Positions 1 to 7,493 of a stretch of DNA of 16,023 nucleotides are shown here, in pieces (within the stretch, counting starts at the first letter, position 1; each line of letters opens with the position of its first letter). The notes under the pieces are model-generated. The model saw only the letters and a program-made list of their open reading frames with translations. It did not search any database and was not told where the DNA came from. Origin of the DNA: CAYOHP01 sp964403795 [NCBI: uncultured bacterium]. GTDB taxonomy: Bacteria > Muiribacteriota > UBA6191 > CAZXTJ01. The stretch covers positions 1-16,023 of the forward strand of contig CAYOHP010000147.1 of the NCBI GenBank assembly GCA_964403795.1, given 5' to 3'. The position numbers were made by a program, and so were the translations under genes.

Positions 1-2
1 GG

Positions 3-473
3 GAGGCGCTGCTGGTCGTCGACCGGGGCCAGGGAGAACTCCAGATCGAACGCCACCAGGCGGGCGGGCCGGAGTCCGGCGAGCTGGTCGCCCGGATCGA
101 GCCGGATCCGGGAGGGGAGAGGGTGGCGGAGGTCTTCCTGGTGGATGCGTCCGGCTGGCTGCTCACGACCCGGCTCCCGGGCGGGGGCGAGGCCCGGCTC
201 GGGGACGGCTCCGGGAGGATCGTGTGGAGTTTCCGTTCGCCGGAACCGGCCTTCGGGGCCGCTGCCGGGGCCGGGAACGGGCGGGTCGAGCCGCTCGCCT
301 TCGGCTCCTCCGGCGCGCTCCTGGCGACCGGGCGCGAGCTCATCCTGGTGGCCAGGGACGGGACCCGCGAGGCCCGCTTCCTGCGGCCTCCCGACCTGGA
401 GCCGCTGCGGGTGCGGGCGACTCCCGAAGGGTTCGAGCTGGCGGGAGACGGGCGGGTCTACCGGTTCCCGTGA
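3..473 (+). CDS. 3' end of a beta-propeller-like protein (5' truncated by the window)
   Basis: The frame is open from the first bases of the window to a TGA at 471-473, giving 156 visible residues, so the true start lies upstream. An internal GTG at 123 could serve as a start, but the protein-like frame continues smoothly in front of it, so I treat this as a C-terminal fragment. The visible part is rich in short beta-strand-like segments with Gly/Asp turns, for example GRIVWSFRSPEP, GALLATGRELILVARDGT and GFELAGDGRVYRFP. That alternation resembles blades of a WD40- or PQQ-type beta-propeller, but no diagnostic motif is complete and I assign no function. No membrane segment is visible. The next gene begins 14-29 bp downstream on the same strand, so the two are probably co-transcribed. 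Confidence 0.7.
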   Translation, partial: EALLVVDRGQGELQIERHQAGGPESGELVARIEPDPGGERVAEVFLVDASGWLLTTRLPGGGEARLGDGSGRIVWSFRSPEPAFGAAAGAGNGRVEPLAFGSSGALLATGRELILVARDGTREARFLRPPDLEPLRVRATPEGFELAGDGRVYRFP

Positions 474-502
474 AGTCCGGGCACTAGGTGGGCGAGGTCC
501 CG

Positions 503-1933
503 ATGGTGTTGACTGGCGCGATGGAAGCCGGCGAGGCGTCGACCCTGGTGCGCTGCGGGGACTCGCTCCGCCTCGAGGTGGCGAGCCTGACCCTGGTGGT
601 GGTGCGGGGCCCGGACCTCGGGGTGGAGCACGAACTGGCCGGGGTCCCGGTCACCCTCGGGCGGGGCGATGCGGTCGACTTCCCGCTCACCGATCCCGCC
701 GTGTCGCGCCGCCATGTGCGGTTCGAACCCACCGGGTCCGGCTGGAAGGTCCGCGACCTCGGCAGCGCTGCGGGGACCCGGATCGACGGTGTGGGGATCG
801 ACCTCGCCGACCTCGTGCCCGGTGCCCGGATCCGGGTGGGGGATACCGAACTCTCGGTCGAGGGCGCCACCCGAAGCCTTCCCGTGGCGGTACCGGAGGC
901 ACTCGAGTACGCAGGACTGCTGGGAGCGAGCCGCGTCATGCGGGAGCTCTTCGGCTTGCTGGAGCGGCTTGCCCCGCTCGACCTCCCGGTCCATCTGCGG
1001 GGCGCCTCGGGCACCGGCAAGGAAGGTCTGGCCCGGGCCCTGCACGCCCGGGGGCGCGGGGGGCCCTGGGTGGTGGTCGACTGCACCCTGCTCGGGACCG
1101 GGGAGCTGGCCAGGAGCGAACTCTTCGGCCATGGGAAGGGCGCCTACTCGGGAGCCCACGAGGCTCGCAAGGGCGCCTTCGAGCGGGCCCACGGCGGCAC
1201 CCTCCTGCTCGACGAGGTGGGCGATCTGGCGCTCCCGCTCCAGGGCCAACTGCTCCGGGTCCTCCAGCAAGGCGAGGTCCGTCCCCTGGGTGCGGGCGAG
1301 CCCCGCCGGGTCAAGGTCCGGGTGGTCTCGGCGACCCACCGCGACCTCCGGGCCATGGTCGCCGAAGGGAGCTTCAGGGCGGACCTCTGGCATCGGCTGG
1401 CGGCGGTGGTCGTCGACGTCCCCCCGCTTCGCGACCGGGAGGACGACGTGATCCTGCTGGCGCGTCGGCTCCTGCCCGAGGGCGTGCGGCTCGATCCCGA
1501 GGCCGAGTCCCGACTGCTTTCCCATCCCTGGCCGGGGAACGTGCGGGAGCTCGGGAACGTGCTCAGGACCGCGGCGGCCCTGGCGACGGGCGGTCGGATC
1601 CGGGCCTCGGACCTGGCCTTCCCCCAGCTGCCGACCCGGGAGCCGGTGCCCGGGGCGGCCCTGCTGCCCGCCGGCCCGGGCCGAGGCCAGGGCCCGGTCG
1701 GTCCGGTCCCGGCGGCAGCCACCGCCTCGCCGATCCCGCCCCGAGCCTCGCCTCCGCCCGCCCGCAGCCTGATGGAGAGCCCCCGGCGTCGCAGCATGGC
1801 GGTCACCGACGAGGCCATCCGGGAGGCCTTGGAGGCGACCGGCGGCAACCGGGAGGCGGCCGCGGCCCGGCTGGGGATGGGGCGATCGACCTTCTTCCGG
1901 AGGCTGGCGAAGCTGAAGCTCGCGGAGTCGTAG
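503..1933 (+). CDS. FHA-domain sigma-54-dependent transcriptional activator
   Basis: A cytoplasmic enhancer-binding protein that should remodel sigma-54 RNA polymerase by ATP hydrolysis. I chose ATG 503 (476 aa) because GGGCGAGG ends 5 bases before it; GTG 488 and ATG 521 are in-frame alternatives. The N-terminal FHA domain (about residues 34-120) shows LGRG, SRRHVRF and a strand-rich end; FHA domains bind phosphothreonine peptides. The AAA+ domain follows: Walker A GASGTGKE (166-174), an L1-loop GAYSGA (213-218) in place of the usual GAFTGA, Walker B LLLDE ending at E238, FRADLWHRL (291-299) and sensor II WPGNVREL (343-350). A Pro/Ala-rich linker (about 375-430) leads to a Fis-type HTH (about 433-472; GGNREAAAARLGMGRSTFFRR). 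It has no receiver domain, so control is probably by phosphopeptide binding. It converges on a Ser/Thr kinase gene 5 bp away, a plausible partner. Its targets are unknown. Confidence 0.93.
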   Translation: MVLTGAMEAGEASTLVRCGDSLRLEVASLTLVVVRGPDLGVEHELAGVPVTLGRGDAVDFPLTDPAVSRRHVRFEPTGSGWKVRDLGSAAGTRIDGVGIDLADLVPGARIRVGDTELSVEGATRSLPVAVPEALEYAGLLGASRVMRELFGLLERLAPLDLPVHLRGASGTGKEGLARALHARGRGGPWVVVDCTLLGTGELARSELFGHGKGAYSGAHEARKGAFERAHGGTLLLDEVGDLALPLQGQLLRVLQQGEVRPLGAGEPRRVKVRVVSATHRDLRAMVAEGSFRADLWHRLAAVVVDVPPLRDREDDVILLARRLLPEGVRLDPEAESRLLSHPWPGNVRELGNVLRTAAALATGGRIRASDLAFPQLPTREPVPGAALLPAGPGRGQGPVGPVPAAATASPIPPRASPPPARSLMESPRRRSMAVTDEAIREALEATGGNREAAAARLGMGRSTFFRRLAKLKLAES

Positions 1934-1938
1934 CCGCC

Positions 1939-4215
1939 TCAGTCCTCGCCCAGGATCCGGCTCCGGGCCCGGGTGCGCAGGCCGCGGAGCACCCGGCGGA
2001 CGGCGTCTGCGCCCGGCTCGCGATTGCGCGGGGCGGCGGACGGGCTCTCGATCAGGTAGAGGCCCCAGGTGGCCGCCAGGTCCACCCAGCCGGGCTCGGT
2101 CTCGAGGTGGTTGCCGAGCCGGTCCGCCCGCTCCGCAAGGGAATCCAGGAGGGCAGCCTCGGCGCCCGGTCGGAGCGGGGCTCCGGCCTCCTCGATCTCG
2201 TCCAGGCAGGAGAAGCCACGCTGGAGGGCGACCAGTACGGTGAAGGCGTCCCGGGCCGCGCCCCGCCAGGGCAGGAGTTCGTCCGCGACCGGTCGGGCCA
2301 GGTCCAGGGCCGCGGCCAGCCCGGCCTCCAGTACCTGGCAGGAGGGACCTGCCTCCTTCTCGAACCGGGGGATCGAGGCCGCCGCCAGGGTGGCGTTCCA
2401 GCCCCGCTCCGGTGGTGCCAGGTCGGGACCGGTGGGAGTCCACCTCGAGAGGTTGGCGACCGTGAACCGATGGGGGTGGATCTGGCCTTCGAGGAACGCG
2501 AACAAGGCGGCGCCTCCCGGCCCGAGCCCGACGAGCTCCCGCTCGCGGCTCCCCAGGAACCGGGAGATCCCCGCCCGCATGATCGAGAGCCGGGAGAAGG
2601 CTTCCGAGAGGACCGCCCGGTCGACCTCCAGGTTGCCGAAGGGGCCCTCCGGGTCGACCGGGGGAGCGACCATGGCGACCACCGGCGTCGCCCACATGTC
2701 CGAGACCTCCTGCAGGCCGACGATCCTCCGGTCGACCAGGGCCAGCACCGAGACCTCGAGCAGATCGGGATCGAGTCGCGCCCGGGGCTCGGCGGTCAGC
2801 GCCTCCATGGCCTGGAGCCAGTGGCCCCAGAGCAGGTCCCCGGAGCTCCCCGCAAGGGCCGCGAACACCCGGTCGCGGTGCCCCTGGTAGGTCCTCCCGC
2901 CCAGGATCCGGACGACCCCTGCGTGGTCGCGATGGAGTTCCCGGATGGCTTCCAGTCCCGGTCCGGACCGGGGGCGGGCAGGGGAGCCGGTGGGCGCGGG
3001 CCGGGAGTCCGCCGGGGATCCGTCGGCCACGGAGGGTGCGGTGTCCCCTGGCCGAGCCAGTCGCCGTCCCCCGAGGAATGCCGCCACCAGGGCCAGCGCC
3101 AGTCCTGCCGAGGCGGCGAGCGTCCTCCCCCGCGAGCGCGGTGGGCCGGAGTCCGCCGGAGTCTGCTCCTCCGGGGACCGGGCGTCGGGTCCGATCCGGC
3201 GCGCCCCGGTGCCGGAGCGCGAGAGCGGGGACGACCAGGACGAGGCCGAGAGGGGAGCTCCGCCGCGGCCGGCCCCGGAACCCGGAGGCGAAGGCTCGCC
3301 TCCCTGGGCCCTGGCGGGATCCGTCGATCCGAGCAGGGCCTCGAACCTCGCCGGTTCGACCGGTCGCCGGGAGGGGTCGGGATCGAGGCATGCCCCAAGC
3401 AGCCGGCCGGGCCCCCGGTCGGGACGGAGTCGCCGCAGCGGGAGGCCGACGGCCTGGCCCTGGGACAGCGCCACCAGGTCCTCGAGCGAGAAGGGCACCC
3501 GGCCTTCCAGGCACTCGTAGAGGCCTGCACCCCAGGCATAGAGGTCGGAAGCCGGCGACGCGGAGGCCCCGGCCAGGAGCTCGGGGGCCAGGTAGGCGGC
3601 GGTGCCGACCAGCTCTCCGGTCCCGGTCAGGCGGGTGGTCTCGCTGGTGAGCACCAGGCCCAGGTCGGCGATCACCACCCGCCCCTCCCGGGTCCGGAGC
3701 AGGTTGGCGGGCTTCACGTCCCGGTGCACCAGACCCGCTGCATGCATGGCCCGGAGGCCCTCGAGGGCGACCAGGAAGGCTTCCATCACCTCGGCCTCGC
3801 CGGGGGCCGGCTGGCCCGGCACGTTCCCGGCGCACCAGTCCCGGATCGAGCCGCCGTCCATGTACTCGAGGACCAGCCAGCAGCCTTCCTCGGTCAGGCC
3901 CTGGTCGTAGACCCCCAGCACCGCGGGATGCCGGACGCTGGCCATCACCGTCGCCTCCCGGAGGAAGCGCCTCACCGCCGCGGCCTGCGATGCGGTCCGC
4001 AGCATGACCTTCACGGCCACGGTCCGGTCGAGGCGGGTGTCCAGGGCCTTGAAGACAGCGCCCATGCCTCCGACGCCCAGGGGCTCCGGGTCGCGAAACC
4101 GAGCCCGGAGTTCCCGGGGGAACGTGAAGGGACGAGTCGCGGCGGCCACCGGGAGCCGAGAGTAGCCGAGGCCGAGGCCGAGGCCGGGGCCGTGGGCGCG
4201 GCGACGGCCGCCCAC
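1939..4215 (-). CDS. Transmembrane Hanks-type Ser/Thr protein kinase
   Basis: The 758-aa protein has an N-terminal kinase domain (about 40-295): glycine loop GVGGMGAVFKA (47-57), VAVKV lysine K69, alpha-C Glu E87, HRDVKPANLL (164-173), a metal-binding DLG (184-186) in place of DFG, and GTAAYLAPE (204-212). All catalytic residues are present, so it should be active. A charged linker leads to one membrane helix (about 365-382) and a C-terminal region of about 375 residues that should lie outside the cytoplasm. That region is helix-rich, contains no PASTA or propeller repeats I can recognise, and may be a sensor. GTG 4215 is the longest start; the first 22 residues are a low-complexity Gly/Leu/Arg stretch with no clear ribosome site, so GTG 4149 is a real alternative. 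It lies 58 bp downstream of the secreted-protein gene and is likely its operon partner. It converges on the FHA activator. Confidence 0.92.
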   Translation of the reverse strand: MGGRRRAHGPGLGLGLGYSRLPVAAATRPFTFPRELRARFRDPEPLGVGGMGAVFKALDTRLDRTVAVKVMLRTASQAAAVRRFLREATVMASVRHPAVLGVYDQGLTEEGCWLVLEYMDGGSIRDWCAGNVPGQPAPGEAEVMEAFLVALEGLRAMHAAGLVHRDVKPANLLRTREGRVVIADLGLVLTSETTRLTGTGELVGTAAYLAPELLAGASASPASDLYAWGAGLYECLEGRVPFSLEDLVALSQGQAVGLPLRRLRPDRGPGRLLGACLDPDPSRRPVEPARFEALLGSTDPARAQGGEPSPPGSGAGRGGAPLSASSWSSPLSRSGTGARRIGPDARSPEEQTPADSGPPRSRGRTLAASAGLALALVAAFLGGRRLARPGDTAPSVADGSPADSRPAPTGSPARPRSGPGLEAIRELHRDHAGVVRILGGRTYQGHRDRVFAALAGSSGDLLWGHWLQAMEALTAEPRARLDPDLLEVSVLALVDRRIVGLQEVSDMWATPVVAMVAPPVDPEGPFGNLEVDRAVLSEAFSRLSIMRAGISRFLGSRERELVGLGPGGAALFAFLEGQIHPHRFTVANLSRWTPTGPDLAPPERGWNATLAAASIPRFEKEAGPSCQVLEAGLAAALDLARPVADELLPWRGAARDAFTVLVALQRGFSCLDEIEEAGAPLRPGAEAALLDSLAERADRLGNHLETEPGWVDLAATWGLYLIESPSAAPRNREPGADAVRRVLRGLRTRARSRILGED
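4165..4188. repeat. Hexanucleotide tandem repeat (GCCGAG)n at the kinase 5' end
   Basis: Three perfect copies of GCCGAG (4165-4182) are followed by one variant copy, GCCGGG. On the minus strand they encode alternating Leu-Gly residues just after the longest possible kinase start. A six-base unit cannot shift the frame by slippage. If the kinase starts at GTG 4149, the repeat lies in the 5' untranslated region. Confidence 0.6.
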
Positions 4216-4273
4216 TGGACCCGGGGGTCCCGCGGACGGCCGCCACCGCGACGCGGAGGAGGACAGGTACCCG

Positions 4274-4975
4274 TCAGGTACGGTCGCCCGGGTCGGCGTG
4301 GTCGGTCGGGGTGTCCTCGTCGCCTCCCGAGAGCAGGATCGAGGGCACGGTGGGAAGGTCGAAGCGGACCAGGTAGCCGCCGAGTCGGCCCGAGATCCGG
4401 CACCGGATGCTGGTCCGGCCGGGCAGGGCGAGGACGTTCAGGGTCCCGGACTCGGCACTGCGCAGATGGGTCCCGGGCAGGCGACCCGGGCGGTGCAGCT
4501 GCACCTGGTAGCTGGCGATCTCCTGTTCCTCGAAGCGGTGCCGGTCGAGCCCGGTGGTCCGGCGCGCCACCACCAGCAGGTCCACCGTGGCCTGGCCCTC
4601 GACCTCGAAGGTCAGGCCGGGACCGGGTCCGAATCCGGGCACCACACCGAGCGCAGGCATGAGCGTGAGGCCTCGGCCGAGCACCGCGGGGACCCCGGGG
4701 TGGGTCGGCCCTGACCGCACCGGCCAGGCTCGCCCCCGACGGTCCAGGAGGCTCCAAGGCTGCGGCGCCGGGCCTCCCGCCTGGGTTCCTTCCGGGACGT
4801 CCGGATCCGGATTCCCGGTGGCCACGATGGGATCCGCCACACCGGCGGCGGCCGGGGTGGGATCCTGGCCGAAGAAGTCCTGGGCGCCGGCCGGGGGCAC
4901 GGCCGCCACCGGGAGCAGGACGGAAACGACGAGCGTGAACGAGAGCCGGCGCAGGCCGGTGAGGGAGCGGGTCAT
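4274..4975 (-). CDS. Secreted protein of unknown function
   Basis: A 233-residue protein with a clear Sec signal peptide: positively charged start (R3, R9, R10), hydrophobic core (about 11-26) and a likely cleavage after AGA at residue 31. The mature part begins with a Pro/Gly/Asp-rich stretch, then becomes beta-rich (about 118-215; segments such as LTFEVEGQATVDLLVVAR and GGYLVRFDLPTVPSILL), suggesting a beta-sandwich module. It ends in an acidic tail. I recognise no family. ATG 4975 is supported by GGAGG on the minus strand (4986-4990), 10 bases upstream. It is the first gene in front of the kinase, 58 bp away, and may be exported to act with the kinase's external region; that is inference. 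A sigma-54-like promoter element lies about 65 bp upstream. Confidence 0.8.
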   Translation of the reverse strand: MTRSLTGLRRLSFTLVVSVLLPVAAVPPAGAQDFFGQDPTPAAAGVADPIVATGNPDPDVPEGTQAGGPAPQPWSLLDRRGRAWPVRSGPTHPGVPAVLGRGLTLMPALGVVPGFGPGPGLTFEVEGQATVDLLVVARRTTGLDRHRFEEQEIASYQVQLHRPGRLPGTHLRSAESGTLNVLALPGRTSIRCRISGRLGGYLVRFDLPTVPSILLSGGDEDTPTDHADPGDRT

Positions 4976-5040
4976 GGTCTACGGACCTCCAGATCGGGGA
5001 TTCGACCGGCGTCTCCGGCCGGCCTTCCGGGAGTCCCGAG

Positions 5041-5056
5041 ACCAAGACGCGTGCCA
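5041..5056 (-). promoter_or_regulatory. Candidate sigma-54 (-24/-12) promoter
   Basis: Read on the minus strand, 5056-5041 is TGGCAC, five bases GCGTC, then TTGGT. Established consensus is TGGCAC-N5-TTGC(A/T), so the -24 element is perfect, spacing is exact and the following G also fits. The -12 element has G where the well-conserved C is expected. Transcription would start near 5030, giving a leader of about 55 bases to ATG 4975. It sits in the longest intergenic gap, pointing at the secreted-protein/kinase operon. Confidence 0.45.
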
Positions 5057-5141
5057 GGCGGCCGAGGCGGGATGCGGTCCCGCTCGTGGTGCAGCTCTCG
5101 GGCTGCGCACCCGCTCACCGTCCGGGGCCGCCTCCCCGGGA

Positions 5142-5163
5142 CCGGCTCATCCCCGGCTCATCC
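5142..5163. repeat. 11-bp direct tandem repeat
   Basis: CCGGCTCATCC occurs twice, back to back (5142-5152 and 5153-5163), in the gap between the Gly-rich protein gene and the secreted-protein gene. It could be a paired binding site for a regulator or chance; its far copy overlaps the left arm of the hairpin at 5161-5183. Confidence 0.45.
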
Positions 5164-5183
5164 GTCTCACCGGAAGAGACGGA
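5161..5183 (-). terminator. Hairpin downstream of the Gly-rich protein gene
   Basis: TCCGTCTC (5161-5168) and GAGACGGA (5176-5183) are perfect 8-bp inverted arms around a 7-base loop, 46 bp beyond the stop codon of the gene ending at 5230. No T-run follows on the minus strand, so it is not a textbook intrinsic terminator; it may still end transcription or protect the mRNA 3' end. Confidence 0.4.
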
Positions 5184-5229
5184 AGGGACGGTGGGAAACC
5201 GCGCCCGCCGTCCGGCCCACCTCGCCGCC

Positions 5230-6372
5230 CTACGGCGCCAGCCTCAGCCCCGCCAGGAGTCCCTGGATCTGCTGCCGGCGGGTCTCGAAGCCCTTGCCGA
5301 CCGCGCCCAGCACCCAGACCAGGGCGTACTCCTTCTTGCCGGCGACCAGGGCGGCCCAGACCTTGACCAGCTGGCGGGTCTGGGGGTTCTTGCCGGAGTA
5401 CTCGAGGGTAGCGGCCGGGCGACCCTTGGGCGGCCGGCTCACCGCCAGCGCACCGGCGGTCAGGTGCGGGAAGCTCTCCTGGAAGCTCGCCAGCTTGCGG
5501 GCCGCCAGCTCCTCGATGGTCAGCTTCTCCTCGCCGGCCTCGAGCGGGCCCCGGGTGATCGAGGCGAAGCTCGACTCGCCCTCCCCGAGCGGCAGCTCGA
5601 AGGCGACATCCCGGCTCTCGGACTCGTCGTACTGGACGCTCCAGCCGGCCGGAACCGGGAACGAGAGGCTTCCCCCGGGTGCGCTCCAGCGTCCGTCCTT
5701 GCCGATCCTCCCGGGGACGGGGGAAGGTGGATTCTCCATCTCGGCACCGACCTCGGGAGCCGGCATCGACGGCACCCCCCGGACCGGGGTCGCGCCGCCA
5801 ACCGGCGGCCGCGCCGGCCCGGGACCCGGCGCCGCGCCGTACCCCTGCGGCCCTCCCTGTCCCCAGCCACCCTGGCCCTGGGCCCCACCCCAGCCGCCGG
5901 TCGACGGTCCCCCCCCGTAGCCTTGGGGTACACCCTGGGCTCCACCCCAGCCTCCGGCCGGAGGGCCTCCGCCGTACCCCTGGGGCGCTCCTCGTCCCCA
6001 CCCGCCTCCCGGCGTCCCCCATGCATCGGGAGGCCCGGGATCCGCACCCATCCCGCCGCCGGCCGCCGCGGTCCGGATCAGGTGGATGCGCCCGATCTCG
6101 CCGTTCTCGGCCCACAGGTCGTTGCCCTGGACCCGATAGACCCATGGGCGGACCTGGCCGCTGGGCAACCGGTGCCAGTAGCGGGTCCCGTCCGCCTGCC
6201 ACTGGCCGGGGCCGTCGTCGGTGGTGAGGGTGCCGTCGGGCCGCAGGATCGCCACCACGGTTCCCTGCTCGTCGGCCCAGGTCCCCACCAGGGCGGGGTC
6301 GATCCCGGCCAACGCCGCCGGGCCCGCCGCCCAGACCAAGACCGCCGCCAACGCCGCAACGCGGTGCGTCAT
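5230..6372 (-). CDS. Secreted protein: lipocalin-like domain, Gly-rich repeats, PsbP/DcrB-like C-terminus
   Basis: The 380-residue protein starts at ATG 6372, whose ATGA overlaps the upstream gene's stop codon, implying translational coupling. The same frame stays open far upstream, but this start gives a clean signal peptide (residues 1-22, cleavage after LALA or ALAG). Residues about 27-98 (LVGTWADEQGTVVAILRPDG...GQW...YRVQGNDLW) resemble small lipocalin-like beta-barrel domains of exported proteins. Residues about 105-215 are a Gly/Pro/Trp/Gln-rich linker with two 19-residue repeats. Residues about 225-380 (GGSLSFPVPAGW, then strands and a final helix) resemble the PsbP/DcrB/Mog1-like fold seen in many secreted bacterial proteins. 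Family assignments are from pattern only and no reaction can be named. Its role is probably periplasmic or surface-located. Confidence 0.82.
   Translation of the reverse strand: MTHRVAALAAVLVWAAGPAALAGIDPALVGTWADEQGTVVAILRPDGTLTTDDGPGQWQADGTRYWHRLPSGQVRPWVYRVQGNDLWAENGEIGRIHLIRTAAAGGGMGADPGPPDAWGTPGGGWGRGAPQGYGGGPPAGGWGGAQGVPQGYGGGPSTGGWGGAQGQGGWGQGGPQGYGAAPGPGPARPPVGGATPVRGVPSMPAPEVGAEMENPPSPVPGRIGKDGRWSAPGGSLSFPVPAGWSVQYDESESRDVAFELPLGEGESSFASITRGPLEAGEEKLTIEELAARKLASFQESFPHLTAGALAVSRPPKGRPAATLEYSGKNPQTRQLVKVWAALVAGKKEYALVWVLGAVGKGFETRRQQIQGLLAGLRLAP
5875..5988 (-). repeat. Two 57-bp coding repeats (19-aa Gly/Trp/Gln unit)
   Basis: Units at 5988-5932 and 5931-5875 each encode 19 residues of the type xPQGYGGGPxxGGWGGAQG and differ at three residues. 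Degenerate partial copies (GGWGQGG, PQGYGAAPG) follow. This looks like recent in-frame expansion of a flexible linker in the secreted protein. Confidence 0.8.
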
Positions 6373-7403
6373 GGCGACCCCTTCCGCTGCTCGCGCACCA
6401 CCTGGGCGACGATTCGTCGGATCGCCTCCTCGTCGGGGGCGCCGCCGGGACTCCGTCCCGCCTCGCTCACCGCCCGCCGCACCGCCTCGTCCATGAGCCT
6501 CTGGTCCTCGGGTGTGGCCACCCAGGAATCGTCGACCGGGCCAGGCTCCTCGGGAGGCGCTCCGGGCGCCTCGTCCCCGCCTTCCCCCGCCGCAGCGTAG
6601 GGGTCCTCGGGGACCGGCTCCGTGGCGCCCTCCGATCCGGAGTCCGGATCCGCCACCTCGACCGGCGGGTAGGTCCCGGTCCCGCCCGGGTCGTAGCCGG
6701 GATCCGGAGGAGGCTCGTACCCGGGCTCGGGAACCGGCTCCCCGCTCTCGACGACACCCCCCGATGCCGCCGCCACCCGGGCCGCCTGCTTGGCGTCGCG
6801 TACCTGGCGCACCACCCCGAGCACCTGGGCAGCGCCCTCCGCGAAGCGGGTGTGCTTGCGGGCCAGCTCGCCCTCGATCAGGGGGAGCAGGGTGTCGAGG
6901 ATCTGGCGGCGGGCCGCGCCCCTGTCGGGGCCCGAGGCGGTCTTGTGGGCGAGCACCAGCCCGGCCAGCATCTGGACCTGGGGGTTGTTCAGGAGGCCGC
7001 GGCGCGGCCGGACCGTGCCGTCGGGCCCGGGAGCCCGGCCCAGCACGTTCTGGAAGGCCGCCACCATCTTCGGGTTCGAGGTGGAGCCGCCCAGGCCCGG
7101 GGTCGGGTTCCCCAGCAGCGCCTCGATGAAGGACTGCTTCACGGCGTCGCCGAGCTTGCCACCGCTCTTCTTCACCTCGTAGGCGGCGCTGACGAGATTG
7201 CCGAAGCGGGGACCGAGCGCCCGGGTGACGAGCGCCTCGGCCCGCTGCTTCGCGAACTCCTTGAGGACACCCTTCAGGATGTCCTTGGTGCTCGGTTCCC
7301 CGCCCCCGGCCAGGGCGGCTCCCATCGGCAGCACGGCCAGGCACAGGGCGAGCCGGAAACCAGGACGGGGGGGCCTCGAATCGGAACCGACCGACCGGCG
7401 CAT
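6369..7403 (-). CDS. Exported protein of unknown function with acidic Pro-rich linker
   Basis: A 344-residue protein from ATG 7403 with a Sec signal peptide: Arg-rich N-terminus (1-17), hydrophobic core (about 18-31), cleavage near LAGGG. The mature N-terminal half (about 38-215) is helix-rich, with segments such as TKDILKGVLKEFAKQRAEALVTR and an NPQVQMLAGLVLAHKT region. It is followed by an acidic Pro/Gly/Glu linker (about 220-292, repeated PEP, PDP and PEDP motifs). A C-terminal helical segment (about 296-340) repeats a pattern of small helices (DEAVRRAVSEAG, DEEAIRRIVAQVVREQ). I recognise no family. The internal VPEP is not a sorting signal because no membrane helix and basic tail follow it. 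Its stop overlaps the start of the next gene by 4 bp, so the two products are probably made together and may work together in the envelope. Confidence 0.8.
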   Translation of the reverse strand: MRRSVGSDSRPPRPGFRLALCLAVLPMGAALAGGGEPSTKDILKGVLKEFAKQRAEALVTRALGPRFGNLVSAAYEVKKSGGKLGDAVKQSFIEALLGNPTPGLGGSTSNPKMVAAFQNVLGRAPGPDGTVRPRRGLLNNPQVQMLAGLVLAHKTASGPDRGAARRQILDTLLPLIEGELARKHTRFAEGAAQVLGVVRQVRDAKQAARVAAASGGVVESGEPVPEPGYEPPPDPGYDPGGTGTYPPVEVADPDSGSEGATEPVPEDPYAAAGEGGDEAPGAPPEEPGPVDDSWVATPEDQRLMDEAVRRAVSEAGRSPGGAPDEEAIRRIVAQVVREQRKGSP

Positions 7404-7447
7404 GGGTCTCGGCCTGCCTCTCGGAAGGGGCTCTGGGCCCCGGTTGC

Positions 7448-7463
7448 GAGCCTTCGCAGGCTC
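7448..7463 (-). terminator. Small hairpin with GNRA tetraloop after the hydrolase gene
   Basis: On the minus strand the sequence reads GAGCCT-GCGA-AGGCTC: a 6-bp perfect stem closed by a GCGA tetraloop, about 30 bp beyond the hydrolase stop codon. No T-run follows. It may be a weak terminator or mRNA 3' structure. Confidence 0.3.
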
Positions 7464-7493
7464 CCAGGGAAAGTAGCACGGGAGGCCCGAGGG

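Noticed and set aside
458-4246. Minus-strand open frame covering the FHA activator and the kinase
   Set aside because: It is out of frame with the kinase and antisense to the activator; its translation is Arg/Gly/Pro-rich with no domain pattern.
6660-6745. VPEP/PEP motifs in the 344-residue exported protein as a second PEP-CTERM signal
   Set aside because: They are inside an acidic Pro-rich linker; no hydrophobic helix and basic tail follow, and they are far from the C-terminus.
6373-7479. Upstream extension of the Gly-rich secreted protein frame to 7479
   Set aside because: It overlaps the signal-peptide-bearing gene at 6369-7403 in another frame, and ATG 6372 gives a clean signal peptide and a coupled ATGA start.
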